In this document: piece after piece, positions 14,929 through 23,344 of the stretch
Numbering within the stretch: position 1 is the stretch's first letter
Layout of the letters: every line of letters begins with the position of its first letter
Source of the DNA: Chloroflexi bacterium UBA4730
GTDB lineage: Bacteria > Chloroflexota > Limnocylindria > P2-11E
Direction: 5' to 3'
NCBI GenBank assembly: GCA_002404155.1
Contig: DHJC01000038.1
Coordinates: 1 to 64,000 of the forward strand
DNA: 64,000 nt
The notes under the pieces: generated by a model
Told to the model about the DNA's origin: nothing
The model's database searches: none
The model's input: only the letters and a program-made list of their open reading frames with translations
Translations under genes and position numbers: made by a program

Positions 14929-17900
14929 GGGTCCTGATCATCGGCTCAGGCCCGATCCTCATCGGCCAGGCCGCCGAGTTCGACTACGCCGGCACGCAAG
15001 CCTGCCGTGCACTGCGCGAAGAGGGGATCGAGACGATCCTCGTGAACTCGAATCCGGCGACGATCATGACCGACCCCGGCGTCGCTGACGTCACCTACCT
15101 CGAGCCACTCACCGTCGAGGTCCTCGAGCGGATCATCGCGAAGGAGCGGCCCGACGGACTGCTGGCGACCCTCGGCGGGCAGACCGGGCTCAACCTCGCG
15201 GTCGCGCTCGCCGACGCGGGGGTCCTCGACACGTACGACGTGAAGCTGCTCGGCACGCCGCTCGACGCGATCAGGAAGGCTGAGGATCGCGAGGCGTTCA
15301 AGCAGCTGCTCCTCGAGATCGGCGAGCCGGTGCCCGAGTCGGTGAGCGCGCACACCGTCGACGAGGCGCTCGCCTTCGCCGAGCAGATCGGGTTCCCCGT
15401 CGTGATCCGGCCCGCGTACACGCTGGGCGGCACCGGCGGTGGATTCGCGAACGACGTCACGGAGCTGCGCGATCGGGCGCAGCGCGGCATCAGCGCGTCA
15501 CCGATCGGTCAGATCCTCGTCGAGCGCAGCCTGAGCGGGTGGAAAGAGCTCGAGTGGGAGGTGATGCGCGACGGTGCGGACACCTGCATCACCGTCTGCA
15601 ACATGGAGAACATCGATCCGATGGGCGTCCACACCGGCGACTCGATCGTCGTCGCGCCGTCGCAGACGATCACGGACAAGGAGTACCAGCAGCTCCGGAG
15701 CGCGGCGCTCAAGATCATTCGGGCCCTCGGCATCGAAGGCGGCTGCAACGTGCAATTCGCGGTGGATCCCGATCGCTCGCCGGATCCCGAGGCGCGTGGG
15801 GCCCCTGCCCCATCGGGCGCCCCTACCCCCGCGTACTACGTCATCGAGGTGAACCCGCGGGTTTCGCGCTCCTCCGCCCTCGCGTCGAAGGCGACGGGGT
15901 ATCCGATCGCCCGCGTCGCTGCGAAGATCGCGATCGGCAAGCGCCTGTGGGAGATCCCGAACGCCGTCACGAAGAAGACGACCGCGGCGTTCGAGCCGGC
16001 CCTCGACTACGTCGTCGTGAAGATCCCGCGGTGGCCGTTCGACAAGTTCCGCGCGGCCGATCGTCGGCTCGGGACGCAGATGAAGGCGACGGGCGAGGTC
16101 ATGGCCATCGACCGCACCTTCGAAGCGGCATTCCTCAAGGCGCTGCGTTCGCTCGAGGTGAAGGGTCAGGGGCTGCTCACCGAAGCGCCGGCCTGGGTCG
16201 ATCTCGGTGATCCGACCGCGTTCATCGCCCGGTACCTCGCCGCCGAGCCGACCGACGACCGGATGTGGCGCGTGCTCGCGGCGCTCCGCCGGGGGGCGAC
16301 CATCGACGCGGTGCACGCCGCGACCCACATCGATCGCTGGTTCTTGCGGAAGCTCCGCGGGATCGTCCGCTTCGCGGAGGACGAGCTGCAGGGCAAGACG
16401 CCGAACCCGACGCTACTCAGACGCGCGAAGCGGATGGGCTTCTCCGACGAGGACATCGCGGCCCTCACCGGGGTGCTCGCGACCGACGTCCGGCGCCTGC
16501 GGCTGCAATGGGGGATCGTGCCGGTCTACAAGATGGTGGACACGTGCGCGGCCGAGTTCGAGGCCGTGACCCCGTACTTCTACTCGACGTACGAGCAGGA
16601 GAACGAAGCCCTGCCGCTCGAGGGACCGAAGACCGTGATCCTCGGGTCGGGACCGATCCGCATCGGACAGGGGATCGAGTTCGATTGCTGCTGCGTCCAG
16701 AGCGCCATGGCCCTGACCGAGCGTGGCACGAAGCCGATCATGATCAACAGCAACCCGGAGACCGTGAGCACGGACTTCGACGCGTCGGCGCGTCTGTACT
16801 TCGAGCCGCTCGACGAAGAGTCCGTCGCGAGCGTGCTCGCGAATGAGGGCGGCGACGTCGCGGTGCTGGCGCAGTTCGGCGGGCAGACCGCGTTGAACCT
16901 CGCGCACCGGATCGCGGACATCGGCGGGCACATCAGCGGTACGAGCGCCGACGCCATCGGCCTGGCCGAGGATCGCCGCCGGTTCCACGAGTTCGCGACC
17001 GCGCTCGGGATCCCGCAGCCGCCGGGCGGGACGGCCGAGTCGCTGAGCGAAGCGCGCGTGATCGCAGACGACATCGGCTACCCGGTGCTCGTGCGTCCCT
17101 CATACGTTCTCGGCGGCCGCGGGATGGAGATCGCGTACGGTCCCGACGACCTGGATCGCTACTTCGCCTCGGCGCTCGAGGCGAGCTTCGGCCGCGTGCT
17201 CGTCGACAAGTACCTGCGCGGACGCGAGGTCGAGGTCGACGCGGTGAGTGATGGTGACGAGACGCTCGTCGCGGGGATCATGGAGCACATCGAGCGCGCC
17301 GGGGTGCATTCCGGCGACTCCTTCGCGGTCTACCCCGCGCCGAACCTCAGCGCCGCGGAGCGCGACGAGATCGTGGAGCTCACGCGGAAGATCGCGTCAT
17401 CGCTCCCGGTCCGCGGGCTGCTGAACATCCAGTTCATCCTCAAATGGGGCTCGGCCGGGGCCGGCATAGCTGGGACCGGCCGCACGACGGACGAGAAGCC
17501 CCTCGTGTACGTGATCGAGGTGAACCCGCGCGCGAGCCGCACCGTTCCGTTCCTGACGAAGGTCACCGGCGTCCCGCTCGTGAAGCTCGCCGTCGCCATC
17601 GGGGCCGGGAGCACGCTCGCGGCCGAAGGCTACACGCGGGCGGACGGTCTCTGGCCGTCGGGCGATCTCGTCGCGGTGAAGGCGCCGGTCTTCTCGATGG
17701 CGAAGCTGCTCGACGTGGACACGTACCTCGGTCCCGAGATGAAGAGCACCGGCGAGGTGATCGGCATCGATCGCACGTTCGCGCCGGCGCTGTGGAAGTC
17801 GCTCGTCGCCGCGGGCCTGGCCCCGATGCCGAGCGGGAAGGTGCTCATCACCGTCGCCGACAAGGACAAGGCCGAGGTCGTCTCGATCATCGAGGGCTTC

Positions 17901-18242
17901 CACTGGCTCGGCTACGACCTCGTCGCGACGAGCGGCACGGCCGCGCTCATCCGGTCGCTTGGGATCGACGTGACCGAGGTGCCGAAGCTCGGCGACGGCG
18001 ACGCGACGATCCTCCAGCTCATCCGCTCGGGTACCTGCGCGGCGGTCGTGAACACCCCGACCATGGGGAAGACCGTCGACCGCGATGGATTTCTCATCCG
18101 CCGTGCGGCGGTCGAGGCGCGCGTGCCCTGCCTCACGTCCCTCGACACCGCGCTCGCCGTGGTCACCGCGTTGCGCGCGAGCGCGCAGCGCTACAACGTC
18201 GCGCCGCTCAGCGAGTACCGCAGCACGCCGGTCGTCGCGTGA
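14925..18242 (+). CDS. carB: Carbamoyl-phosphate synthase large subunit
   Basis: This 1105-residue protein makes carbamoyl phosphate from bicarbonate, ATP and ammonia. Two homologous ATP-grasp halves are seen: IGSGPILIGQAAEFDY (residue 5) and ILGSGPIRIGQGIEFD (about 570), GGTGGGFAND and GGRGMEIAY, and IEVNPRVSRSSALASK and IEVNPRASRT. An MGS-like allosteric domain lies at the C-terminus. The usual 8-12 residues before the first strand are missing because GTG 14925 directly precedes VLIIGSGP. Each half has a short extra Gly/Ala/Pro-rich insert just before YVIEVNPR (about residues 286-303 and 840-860), which accounts for the slightly long protein. The stop overlaps the next frame by GTGA. Confidence 0.97.
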   Translation: MRVLIIGSGPILIGQAAEFDYAGTQACRALREEGIETILVNSNPATIMTDPGVADVTYLEPLTVEVLERIIAKERPDGLLATLGGQTGLNLAVALADAGVLDTYDVKLLGTPLDAIRKAEDREAFKQLLLEIGEPVPESVSAHTVDEALAFAEQIGFPVVIRPAYTLGGTGGGFANDVTELRDRAQRGISASPIGQILVERSLSGWKELEWEVMRDGADTCITVCNMENIDPMGVHTGDSIVVAPSQTITDKEYQQLRSAALKIIRALGIEGGCNVQFAVDPDRSPDPEARGAPAPSGAPTPAYYVIEVNPRVSRSSALASKATGYPIARVAAKIAIGKRLWEIPNAVTKKTTAAFEPALDYVVVKIPRWPFDKFRAADRRLGTQMKATGEVMAIDRTFEAAFLKALRSLEVKGQGLLTEAPAWVDLGDPTAFIARYLAAEPTDDRMWRVLAALRRGATIDAVHAATHIDRWFLRKLRGIVRFAEDELQGKTPNPTLLRRAKRMGFSDEDIAALTGVLATDVRRLRLQWGIVPVYKMVDTCAAEFEAVTPYFYSTYEQENEALPLEGPKTVILGSGPIRIGQGIEFDCCCVQSAMALTERGTKPIMINSNPETVSTDFDASARLYFEPLDEESVASVLANEGGDVAVLAQFGGQTALNLAHRIADIGGHISGTSADAIGLAEDRRRFHEFATALGIPQPPGGTAESLSEARVIADDIGYPVLVRPSYVLGGRGMEIAYGPDDLDRYFASALEASFGRVLVDKYLRGREVEVDAVSDGDETLVAGIMEHIERAGVHSGDSFAVYPAPNLSAAERDEIVELTRKIASSLPVRGLLNIQFILKWGSAGAGIAGTGRTTDEKPLVYVIEVNPRASRTVPFLTKVTGVPLVKLAVAIGAGSTLAAEGYTRADGLWPSGDLVAVKAPVFSMAKLLDVDTYLGPEMKSTGEVIGIDRTFAPALWKSLVAAGLAPMPSGKVLITVADKDKAEVVSIIEGFHWLGYDLVATSGTAALIRSLGIDVTEVPKLGDGDATILQLIRSGTCAAVVNTPTMGKTVDRDGFLIRRAAVEARVPCLTSLDTALAVVTALRASAQRYNVAPLSEYRSTPVVA
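15798..15830 (-). repeat. GC-rich dispersed repeat, copies 3 and 4 (inverted, in carB)
   Basis: GGGGCCCCTGCCCC (15798-15811) is the reverse complement of the core found in pyrB and xdhC. A degenerate second unit, GGGCGCCCCTACCCCC (15815-15830), follows. Together they encode the Gly-Ala-Pro insert before the first YVIEVNPR motif of CarB. Confidence 0.4.
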
Positions 18243-18675
18243 CGACCAAGCGGACCGGCACGCCGTGGATGCCAGCCGACACGTACGGTAAGACCCTCAC
18301 CGGCCTCTCGCTCAACCTCATCGTCCGGGATTCGCGAAGAGCCTGCCGTTCTATCGCGACGTGGTCGGCATGACGCTGCATTACTCGGACGAGGACATGG
18401 CCGCGCTGCAGCTCGACGTCACGCAGATCGTCCTGCACGCCGATCACACGTACGGCAAGCAGCCGTGGGCCCCGCGTCTGCCCGAGGCCGGGAAGCGCGG
18501 CCTCGGCGCGGAGATCCGGATCCTCGGCATCGACCCTGATGCGGCGGAGCGGCGCGCGAGGGAGCGCGGCGCGACCGTGCTCCTTGCCGCGCGGGACTGG
18601 CCGCACGGCTGGCGCGACGTCGTCCTCGAGGATCCCGATGGGTACACCTTCGCGGTGGGGAGCGCGCTCCCGTGA
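18239..18675 (+). pseudogene. Frameshifted VOC/glyoxalase-family gene in the pyr operon
   Basis: GTG 18239 (overlapping the carB stop) opens a frame encoding LTGLSLNLIVRD, then runs out of frame and stops at about 18373. The neighbouring frame continues with FAKSLPFYRDVVGMTLHYSD and runs to the TGA at 18673-18675, ending DVVLEDPDGYTFAVGSALP, typical of vicinal-oxygen-chelate domains. One inserted base in GATTCGCG around 18332-18337 (GATTTCGCG) would restore a single protein of about 145 residues. The end overlaps pyrK by GTGA as if still part of the operon. Either a recent mutation or an assembly error in the T run explains it. Confidence 0.75.
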
Positions 18676-19502
18676 TCCTCGAGATGGGCCGGGTCCTCGC
18701 GCGCAGCGAGATCGGTGACCTCGGTATCGTGCTCAACATCGCGGCACCGAACATCGCCGCGCAGGCACGGCCGGGGCAGTTCGTGCACGTGCGGCCGGGC
18801 GTGCGATTCGACCCGCTCCTTCGGCGGCCGTACTCGTTCAATCGCATCGACCGCCAGGCCGGTGAGATCGAGCTCATCGTGAAGCCGTTCGGCCAAGGCG
18901 GGGACTGGATCGCGTCACGCCGGTCGGGCGATGACCTCGATCTGCTCGGACCGCTCGGCAGCGCCTTCGTCATCCGGCGCGCCACCCAGAACCTCCTGTT
19001 GGTGGCGGGTGGCACGGGGATCGCCCCGATGCGCGTGTTGGCCGAGCACGAGTCGGCACGACGCAACGTGACGCTCGTCATGGGTGGCCGCTCGATCCAG
19101 TACCTCTGGCCGTCGCGGCTGCTCCCGCCGACGGTCGAATACGTGACGACGACCGACGACGGCTCGTTCGGCATCAAGGGCCGCGTGACCGACGCGCTGC
19201 GGCCGCTGCTCGCCTGGGCCGATCAGCTCTGCGCCTGCGGCCCGTGGCCGATGTTGGCGGCGCTCGGCCGCATGCGCGATGAGGCCGCACGCGCGAGCGC
19301 GGTGTTCCCCGGACGGCAGGTGCTCCTGGACGCGGAGATCGCGGTCGAGCAGCACATGGGGTGCGCGATGGGCGTGTGCCGAGCGTGCGTCGTGGTGACC
19401 GAGAACGGGAACGCGCGGGTGTGCCGCGAGGGGCCGGTGTTCGGGCTCGGCGAGATGCGGTTCAGCGAGGGCGAGCCCGCCACCGTTGGGCTGAGCGCGT
19501 AG
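18672..19502 (+). CDS. pyrK: Dihydroorotate dehydrogenase electron-transfer subunit
   Basis: This 276-residue protein passes electrons from PyrD to NAD through FAD and a 2Fe-2S cluster. The FAD site is RRPYSFNRID (about 53) with VAGGTGIAPM (about 112) as the nucleotide site. The cluster ligands are CAMGVCRACVV and a later Cys in ARVCREGPVF. GTG 18672 overlaps the stop of the frameshifted VOC gene. Presence of PyrK shows the dehydrogenase is the NAD-linked class 1B type. Confidence 0.95.
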   Translation: MILEMGRVLARSEIGDLGIVLNIAAPNIAAQARPGQFVHVRPGVRFDPLLRRPYSFNRIDRQAGEIELIVKPFGQGGDWIASRRSGDDLDLLGPLGSAFVIRRATQNLLLVAGGTGIAPMRVLAEHESARRNVTLVMGGRSIQYLWPSRLLPPTVEYVTTTDDGSFGIKGRVTDALRPLLAWADQLCACGPWPMLAALGRMRDEAARASAVFPGRQVLLDAEIAVEQHMGCAMGVCRACVVVTENGNARVCREGPVFGLGEMRFSEGEPATVGLSA

Positions 19503-20704
19503 TGCCCTGGCGCAGGCCGCGCAAGAAGGTGGACCGGCCGGTCAACGTGAGCCGCGCCATCGAGGAGACCCTCGAGGAGCTGAGCGCGGATGAAGACGAG
19601 GACGACAGCGTCGAGCTCGCCGGTGTCGACGGGGCGTCGATCGTCGAGGCGGCGACCGGCGAGGCCGACACGGGCGGCCGCATGCCGTCGCCGCTCGCGG
19701 AGCAGCTCTCGCGCGTCGAGCTGAGCGACACGGCGGTCATCACGCCGGTCCGCTCCGCGGAGCGGACCGAGCACGGAGTCGATCTCGCGGTCGACGCCGC
19801 GCGCAGCCTGCGCCTCAAGAACCCGGTGCTCACGGCGTCGGGCACGTTCGGCCAGGGCGTCGAGTACGCCGAGCTCATCGACGTGTCGCGGCTCGGTGCG
19901 ATCGTGAACAAGGGCACGACCGTGCTCGCTCGGCCCGGCAACGCGCAGTACCGGATCGCGGAGACGCCATCGGGGATCCTCAATTCGATCGGTCTCGAGA
20001 ACCCGGGGGCCGCGGGAGTCGCGAAGAAGTACGCGAAGGCCTGGGCGCAGCTCGGCGTGCCGGTGATCGTGAACGTCGCCGGCTACAGCGTCGATGACTA
20101 CGTCCGCGTCGTCAGCGAGTTCGCGGGCATCGCGAGCGTCGTCGCGTACGAGCTCAACATCTCGTGCCCGAACGTCAAGGGCGGGATGCTGTTCGGCTGC
20201 GATCCCGGCCTCGCCGCTGACGTCACCCGCGCGGTGAAGCAGGAGACGGATCTGCCGGTGATCGTGAAGCTCACGCCGAACGCCCCCGACGTGGTCGCGG
20301 TCGCGCGCGCGGTCGAGGAGGCCGGCGCCGACGGCCTCACGGCGATCAACACCGTGCTCGGGATGCGCATCGATACGACGAAGCGCCGGCCGGTCCTCGG
20401 GACGGGCAGCGGTGGCCTGTCGGGTCCCGCGATCCGGCCGATCGCCGTGCACATCACCTATCAGGTCGCGCAGGCCGTTTCGATCCCGATCATCGGTGCG
20501 GGCGGCGTCACGAACGCCGAGGACGCGCTCGAGTTCCTCATGGCCGGCGCGTCCGCGGTGCAAGTGGGGACGGCGACGTTCGCTGATCCGCTCGCGCCGC
20601 TGAAGGTGATCGAGGGCCTCGCCGCCTACGTGAAGATCCACGGACTTTCATCCATCCGCGACGTCATTGGCGTCGCCCTGCCGACGAGCCAGCAAGCGGA
20701 ATAG
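19502..20704 (+). CDS. pyrD: Dihydroorotate dehydrogenase, catalytic subunit (class 1B), with N-terminal extension
   Basis: This 400-residue protein compares with about 305 in relatives. The catalytic part begins near residue 95 (LRLKNPVLTASGTFGQG) and has KGTT, NSIGLENPG, the catalytic-Cys motif NISCPNVKGG, KLTPNAPD, GTGSGGLSG and IIGAGGV for FMN and phosphate binding. The first about 95 residues have a basic start (WRRPRKKVDRPVNVSR) and an acidic stretch (EETLEELSADEDEDDSVEL), with no recognisable domain. GTG 19502 is the first start after pyrK and overlaps its TAG by one base. An internal start such as ATG 19682 (MPSPLAEQL) would shorten the extension. Confidence 0.93.
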   Translation: MPWRRPRKKVDRPVNVSRAIEETLEELSADEDEDDSVELAGVDGASIVEAATGEADTGGRMPSPLAEQLSRVELSDTAVITPVRSAERTEHGVDLAVDAARSLRLKNPVLTASGTFGQGVEYAELIDVSRLGAIVNKGTTVLARPGNAQYRIAETPSGILNSIGLENPGAAGVAKKYAKAWAQLGVPVIVNVAGYSVDDYVRVVSEFAGIASVVAYELNISCPNVKGGMLFGCDPGLAADVTRAVKQETDLPVIVKLTPNAPDVVAVARAVEEAGADGLTAINTVLGMRIDTTKRRPVLGTGSGGLSGPAIRPIAVHITYQVAQAVSIPIIGAGGVTNAEDALEFLMAGASAVQVGTATFADPLAPLKVIEGLAAYVKIHGLSSIRDVIGVALPTSQQAE

Positions 20705-20730
20705 CGCTGGGCCGCCGCCACACTGTGGCG

Positions 20731-21978
20731 ATGTGCCGTCTTTCGATCGTGATCGCGCTCCTGCTCTCGTGCACCGCCACGCCAGTCACGGTGCCGTCGC
20801 CCTCGCCGACTGCCACGGCGAGCCCGATCCAGCTTCCCTCGGCCACCGCCTCGCCGTCGCCACGCCCGGACCTGACGATCGTGCCCGCCGGCGAGATCCG
20901 CGGCGATCACGCGCTCGTGCTGCAGGTGAGCCAGCAGCCCGGCGGGGTGACAGGAGCGATGCGGTTCTGGGACGTCCCGCTGGACGGTACGGCGCCCAAG
21001 CAGCTCCTCTCGTACAACCAGGGTGAGAAGCTCCTCACTCAAGGGGACACCTTCGACTTCTCGCGCCAGCTCTCACCGGATGGGCGGCAGCTCGTTCTCG
21101 CGGACCCGGTCGACATGGCCGGGAGCGGCTTGCTCGTCGTCGATCTCAGTGCCGGCACGACCCGGCTCATCCGGACCACCGGCGGCGCCGATCGGCCGGC
21201 GTGGCGTCCCGATGGGCGGCGGATCGCGTACCGCGGGTTCACCGTCGCCGGTCCGCTCCAGAAGGAGACCGGCATCTGGGTGGTCAGTGCCGCGGGGGGT
21301 ACGCCGCAGCAGGTGGTGGCCGGAGCGCTCTCCGGTGGTGGCGCGACGTGGGTCTACGGGTGGACGGAGGATGGCGCGGGTCTCGCGATCGGTACCGGCG
21401 GTGCCGGCGTGTCGGACGTGAGTGTCGTCGACGTCGCGACCGGAACGCTCACTCGCATCGGCGGAGCTGCACACGGCGTGGCGATTCGGGCGAAGCGTCC
21501 GTCGGTCGCGATCGTCTTCGAGGACCAGCCGAGTGCCGCACCGCCGACCGGGATTGCCGGTGCGCCCAGTTCCGCCGCGCGCGTGGGCCATCTCGAGGTG
21601 CGCGATACGACGTTCGCGGCGCCGCGGACCGTTGCTCGATATGGCGTGGAAGGCACGATGCTCTGGGACCCGCGATGGAATCCGAGCAGCAACGAGATCC
21701 TCATGTTCTGGATCTGCGGCGAGGGCGTACAGGAGCGGGACGAGCTGGTCGTCGTGGATGGCGTGACCGGAGCGCGCCGCGCGCTCGCGACGTCGACCTG
21801 TGTGCGATCGGCCTCGTGGAACGCGGACGGCACGAAGATCCTGTACACCGGCGACCTGGAGACCGCTCGCCTCAGGAACGCCGATGGCTCGAACGACCAC
21901 GTGCTGTTCCGGCCCGCGATGCCACCGGGCGCGTTCCAGCAAGCCGTCATCGCCGTGATCGCCTTCGTGCCGCGCTGA
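20731..21978 (+). CDS. Lipoprotein with TolB/WD40-like beta-propeller repeats
   Basis: This protein has about 415 residues. MCRLSIVIALLLSC is a lipoprotein signal with Cys at about residue 14, so ATG 20731 is preferred over GTG 20725. A Thr/Ser/Pro-rich linker follows. The body has repeated blade motifs such as LSPDGRQLVLADP, AWRPDGRRIAYRG and SWNADGTKILYTG, the pattern of TolB-type propellers. Likely an outer-face lipoprotein that binds a partner or ligand. A second such lipoprotein lies at 43.9-44.9 kb. It follows pyrD by 26 bases but shows no functional tie to it. Confidence 0.75.
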   Translation: MCRLSIVIALLLSCTATPVTVPSPSPTATASPIQLPSATASPSPRPDLTIVPAGEIRGDHALVLQVSQQPGGVTGAMRFWDVPLDGTAPKQLLSYNQGEKLLTQGDTFDFSRQLSPDGRQLVLADPVDMAGSGLLVVDLSAGTTRLIRTTGGADRPAWRPDGRRIAYRGFTVAGPLQKETGIWVVSAAGGTPQQVVAGALSGGGATWVYGWTEDGAGLAIGTGGAGVSDVSVVDVATGTLTRIGGAAHGVAIRAKRPSVAIVFEDQPSAAPPTGIAGAPSSAARVGHLEVRDTTFAAPRTVARYGVEGTMLWDPRWNPSSNEILMFWICGEGVQERDELVVVDGVTGARRALATSTCVRSASWNADGTKILYTGDLETARLRNADGSNDHVLFRPAMPPGAFQQAVIAVIAFVPR

Positions 21979-21982
21979 GCGC

Positions 21983-21988
21983 TACCGT
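21983..21988 (+). promoter_or_regulatory. -10 TACCGT, leaderless-type
   Basis: TACCGT lies 7 bases before ATG 21996, with no Shine-Dalgarno and no clear -35. Confidence 0.45.
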
Positions 21989-21995
21989 TCCCGCG

Positions 21996-22460
21996 ATGCC
22001 TGAATACGTTCGCGACTACCCACGACCACCACGTGTCGAGCCGGTCGAGAAGCGGGTCCGCATCGTGTTCAACGGCGAGACGATCGCCGACACGACGCGC
22101 GCGCGGCGGGTGCTCGAGACGTTCGGCGCGCCCGTGTACTACCTCCCGCTCGCGGACATGCGTCCCGATGTGCTGACCGAGACCGCCCGGAACACGGTGT
22201 GTGAGTGGAAGGGCACCGCGTCCTATTACTCGATCCGGGTCGGTGAGCGTGCGGCCGAGAACGTGGGCTGGGCGTACCACGACCCGAAGCGCGGCTACGA
22301 GTCCATCCGCGACCACGTCGCCTTCTACTGCGCGCCGATGGACGCGTGCTTCGTCGGGGCCGAGAAGGCGCGGCCGCAGCCCGGTCGGTTCTACGGCGGG
22401 TGGATCACCGACGGCATCGTCGGCCCGTTCAAAGGAGAGCCGGGCACCGAGGGCTGGTGA
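21996..22460 (+). CDS. DUF427 family protein
   Basis: This 154-residue protein contains RVRIVFNGETIADTTRARRV, YYLPLADMR, CEWKGTASYYSI and YGGWITDGIVGPFKG, which define DUF427, a cytosolic beta-sandwich family of unknown function common in actinobacteria and chloroflexi. ATG 21996 is fixed by the -10 element 7 bases upstream. Confidence 0.85.
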   Translation: MPEYVRDYPRPPRVEPVEKRVRIVFNGETIADTTRARRVLETFGAPVYYLPLADMRPDVLTETARNTVCEWKGTASYYSIRVGERAAENVGWAYHDPKRGYESIRDHVAFYCAPMDACFVGAEKARPQPGRFYGGWITDGIVGPFKGEPGTEGW

Positions 22461-22467
22461 CGAGCGC

Positions 22468-22473
22468 TAGGCT
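22468..22473 (+). promoter_or_regulatory. -10 TAGGCT, leaderless-type
   Basis: TAGGCT lies 6 bases before GTG 22480. No Shine-Dalgarno is visible. Confidence 0.4.
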
Positions 22474-22479
22474 CGCTAA

Positions 22480-23040
22480 GTGATCGCCGCCCGTCCGATC
22501 GTGCTCGTCGTCCTGCCAGGATCGTTGATTTGGAAGCTCGTCCTGGTGCTCGCGGGATCGGCGCTCATCGCGCTCGCGGCGCAGATCAGGATCCCGCTCC
22601 TGTTCAGCCCCGTGCCGGTCACCGGTCAGACCTTCGCGGTGCTGCTCGTCGCGGCGGCGCTCGGACGGCTCGGGCTCGCGAGCGTTATCGCCTATCTCGT
22701 CGAGGGCGCGCTCGGCTTGCCGGTCTTCGCCGGCGGCGGTTTCGGCGTTGCCACGATCGTCGGACCCACCGGCGGGTACCTCATCGGCTTCGCCCTCGCC
22801 GCGGCGCTCATCGGCTCAGCCGCGGAGCGCGGCTGGGATCGCCATCTCGGCACGGCGCTCGCAGCGATGCTCCTGGGAGAGATCGCGATCTACGTGTGCG
22901 GGCTCGCGTGGCTCGCGCGCTTCCCGCTGCCCGTTCCGCTCCTCGACGCGGGCCTCATCCCGTTCATCCCCGGCGACCTCTTCAAGATGGTGCTCGCCGC
23001 GGTCGCGTTGCCAGGCGCGTGGCGGCTCGTACGCCGGTGA
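22480..23040 (+). CDS. bioY: BioY biotin-uptake protein
   Basis: This 186-residue membrane protein has about six hydrophobic helices. IPLLFSPVPVTGQTFAVLL, GPTGGYLIGFALAA and FIPGDLFKMVLA are hallmark BioY motifs. BioY is the substrate-binding S-component of biotin ECF transporters and can work with a shared EcfA/T module or alone. No ECF ATPase is in the window. The stop overlaps the next gene by GTGA. Confidence 0.92.
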   Translation: MIAARPIVLVVLPGSLIWKLVLVLAGSALIALAAQIRIPLLFSPVPVTGQTFAVLLVAAALGRLGLASVIAYLVEGALGLPVFAGGGFGVATIVGPTGGYLIGFALAAALIGSAAERGWDRHLGTALAAMLLGEIAIYVCGLAWLARFPLPVPLLDAGLIPFIPGDLFKMVLAAVALPGAWRLVRR

Positions 23041-23330
23041 AGACGACGCAGCTTCGCGAGTACGCGATCAAGCCCGGACAGCTCGATCGTTTCGCCGACG
23101 TCTGGCGCACCGGTGTACGTCCGCTGCGCCAGAAGAAGGGCTTCGTCATCGACGGCGCCTGGAAGATCCCGAGCGAGGAACGCTTCGTGTGGATCGTGAG
23201 CTACGACGGACCGGACGGCTGGGAAGCGGCGAACAAGGCGTACTACGAGTCACCGGAGCGCAAGGCGATGGACCCCGATCCCGCGAGCTTTATCCTCTCG
23301 CAGCGCGCCGCGTTCATCGATTGGGTGTAA
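23037..23330 (+). CDS. NIPSNAP/ABM-like small dimeric alpha-beta-barrel protein
   Basis: This 97-residue protein starts at GTG 23037, which overlaps the bioY stop. It has QLREYAIKPGQLDRFADVWRTGV, a central strand RFVWIVSYDG and a C-terminal DPASFILSQRAAFIDWV. The pattern is that of NIPSNAP or ferredoxin-like ABM domains, which bind small ligands or act as minor monooxygenases. Its location between bioY and puuD, 14 bases from the latter, suggests co-transcription with puuD, but a role is not evident. Confidence 0.6.
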   Translation: MKTTQLREYAIKPGQLDRFADVWRTGVRPLRQKKGFVIDGAWKIPSEERFVWIVSYDGPDGWEAANKAYYESPERKAMDPDPASFILSQRAAFIDWV

Positions 23331-23344
23331 CGCCGGTCTTGTAG

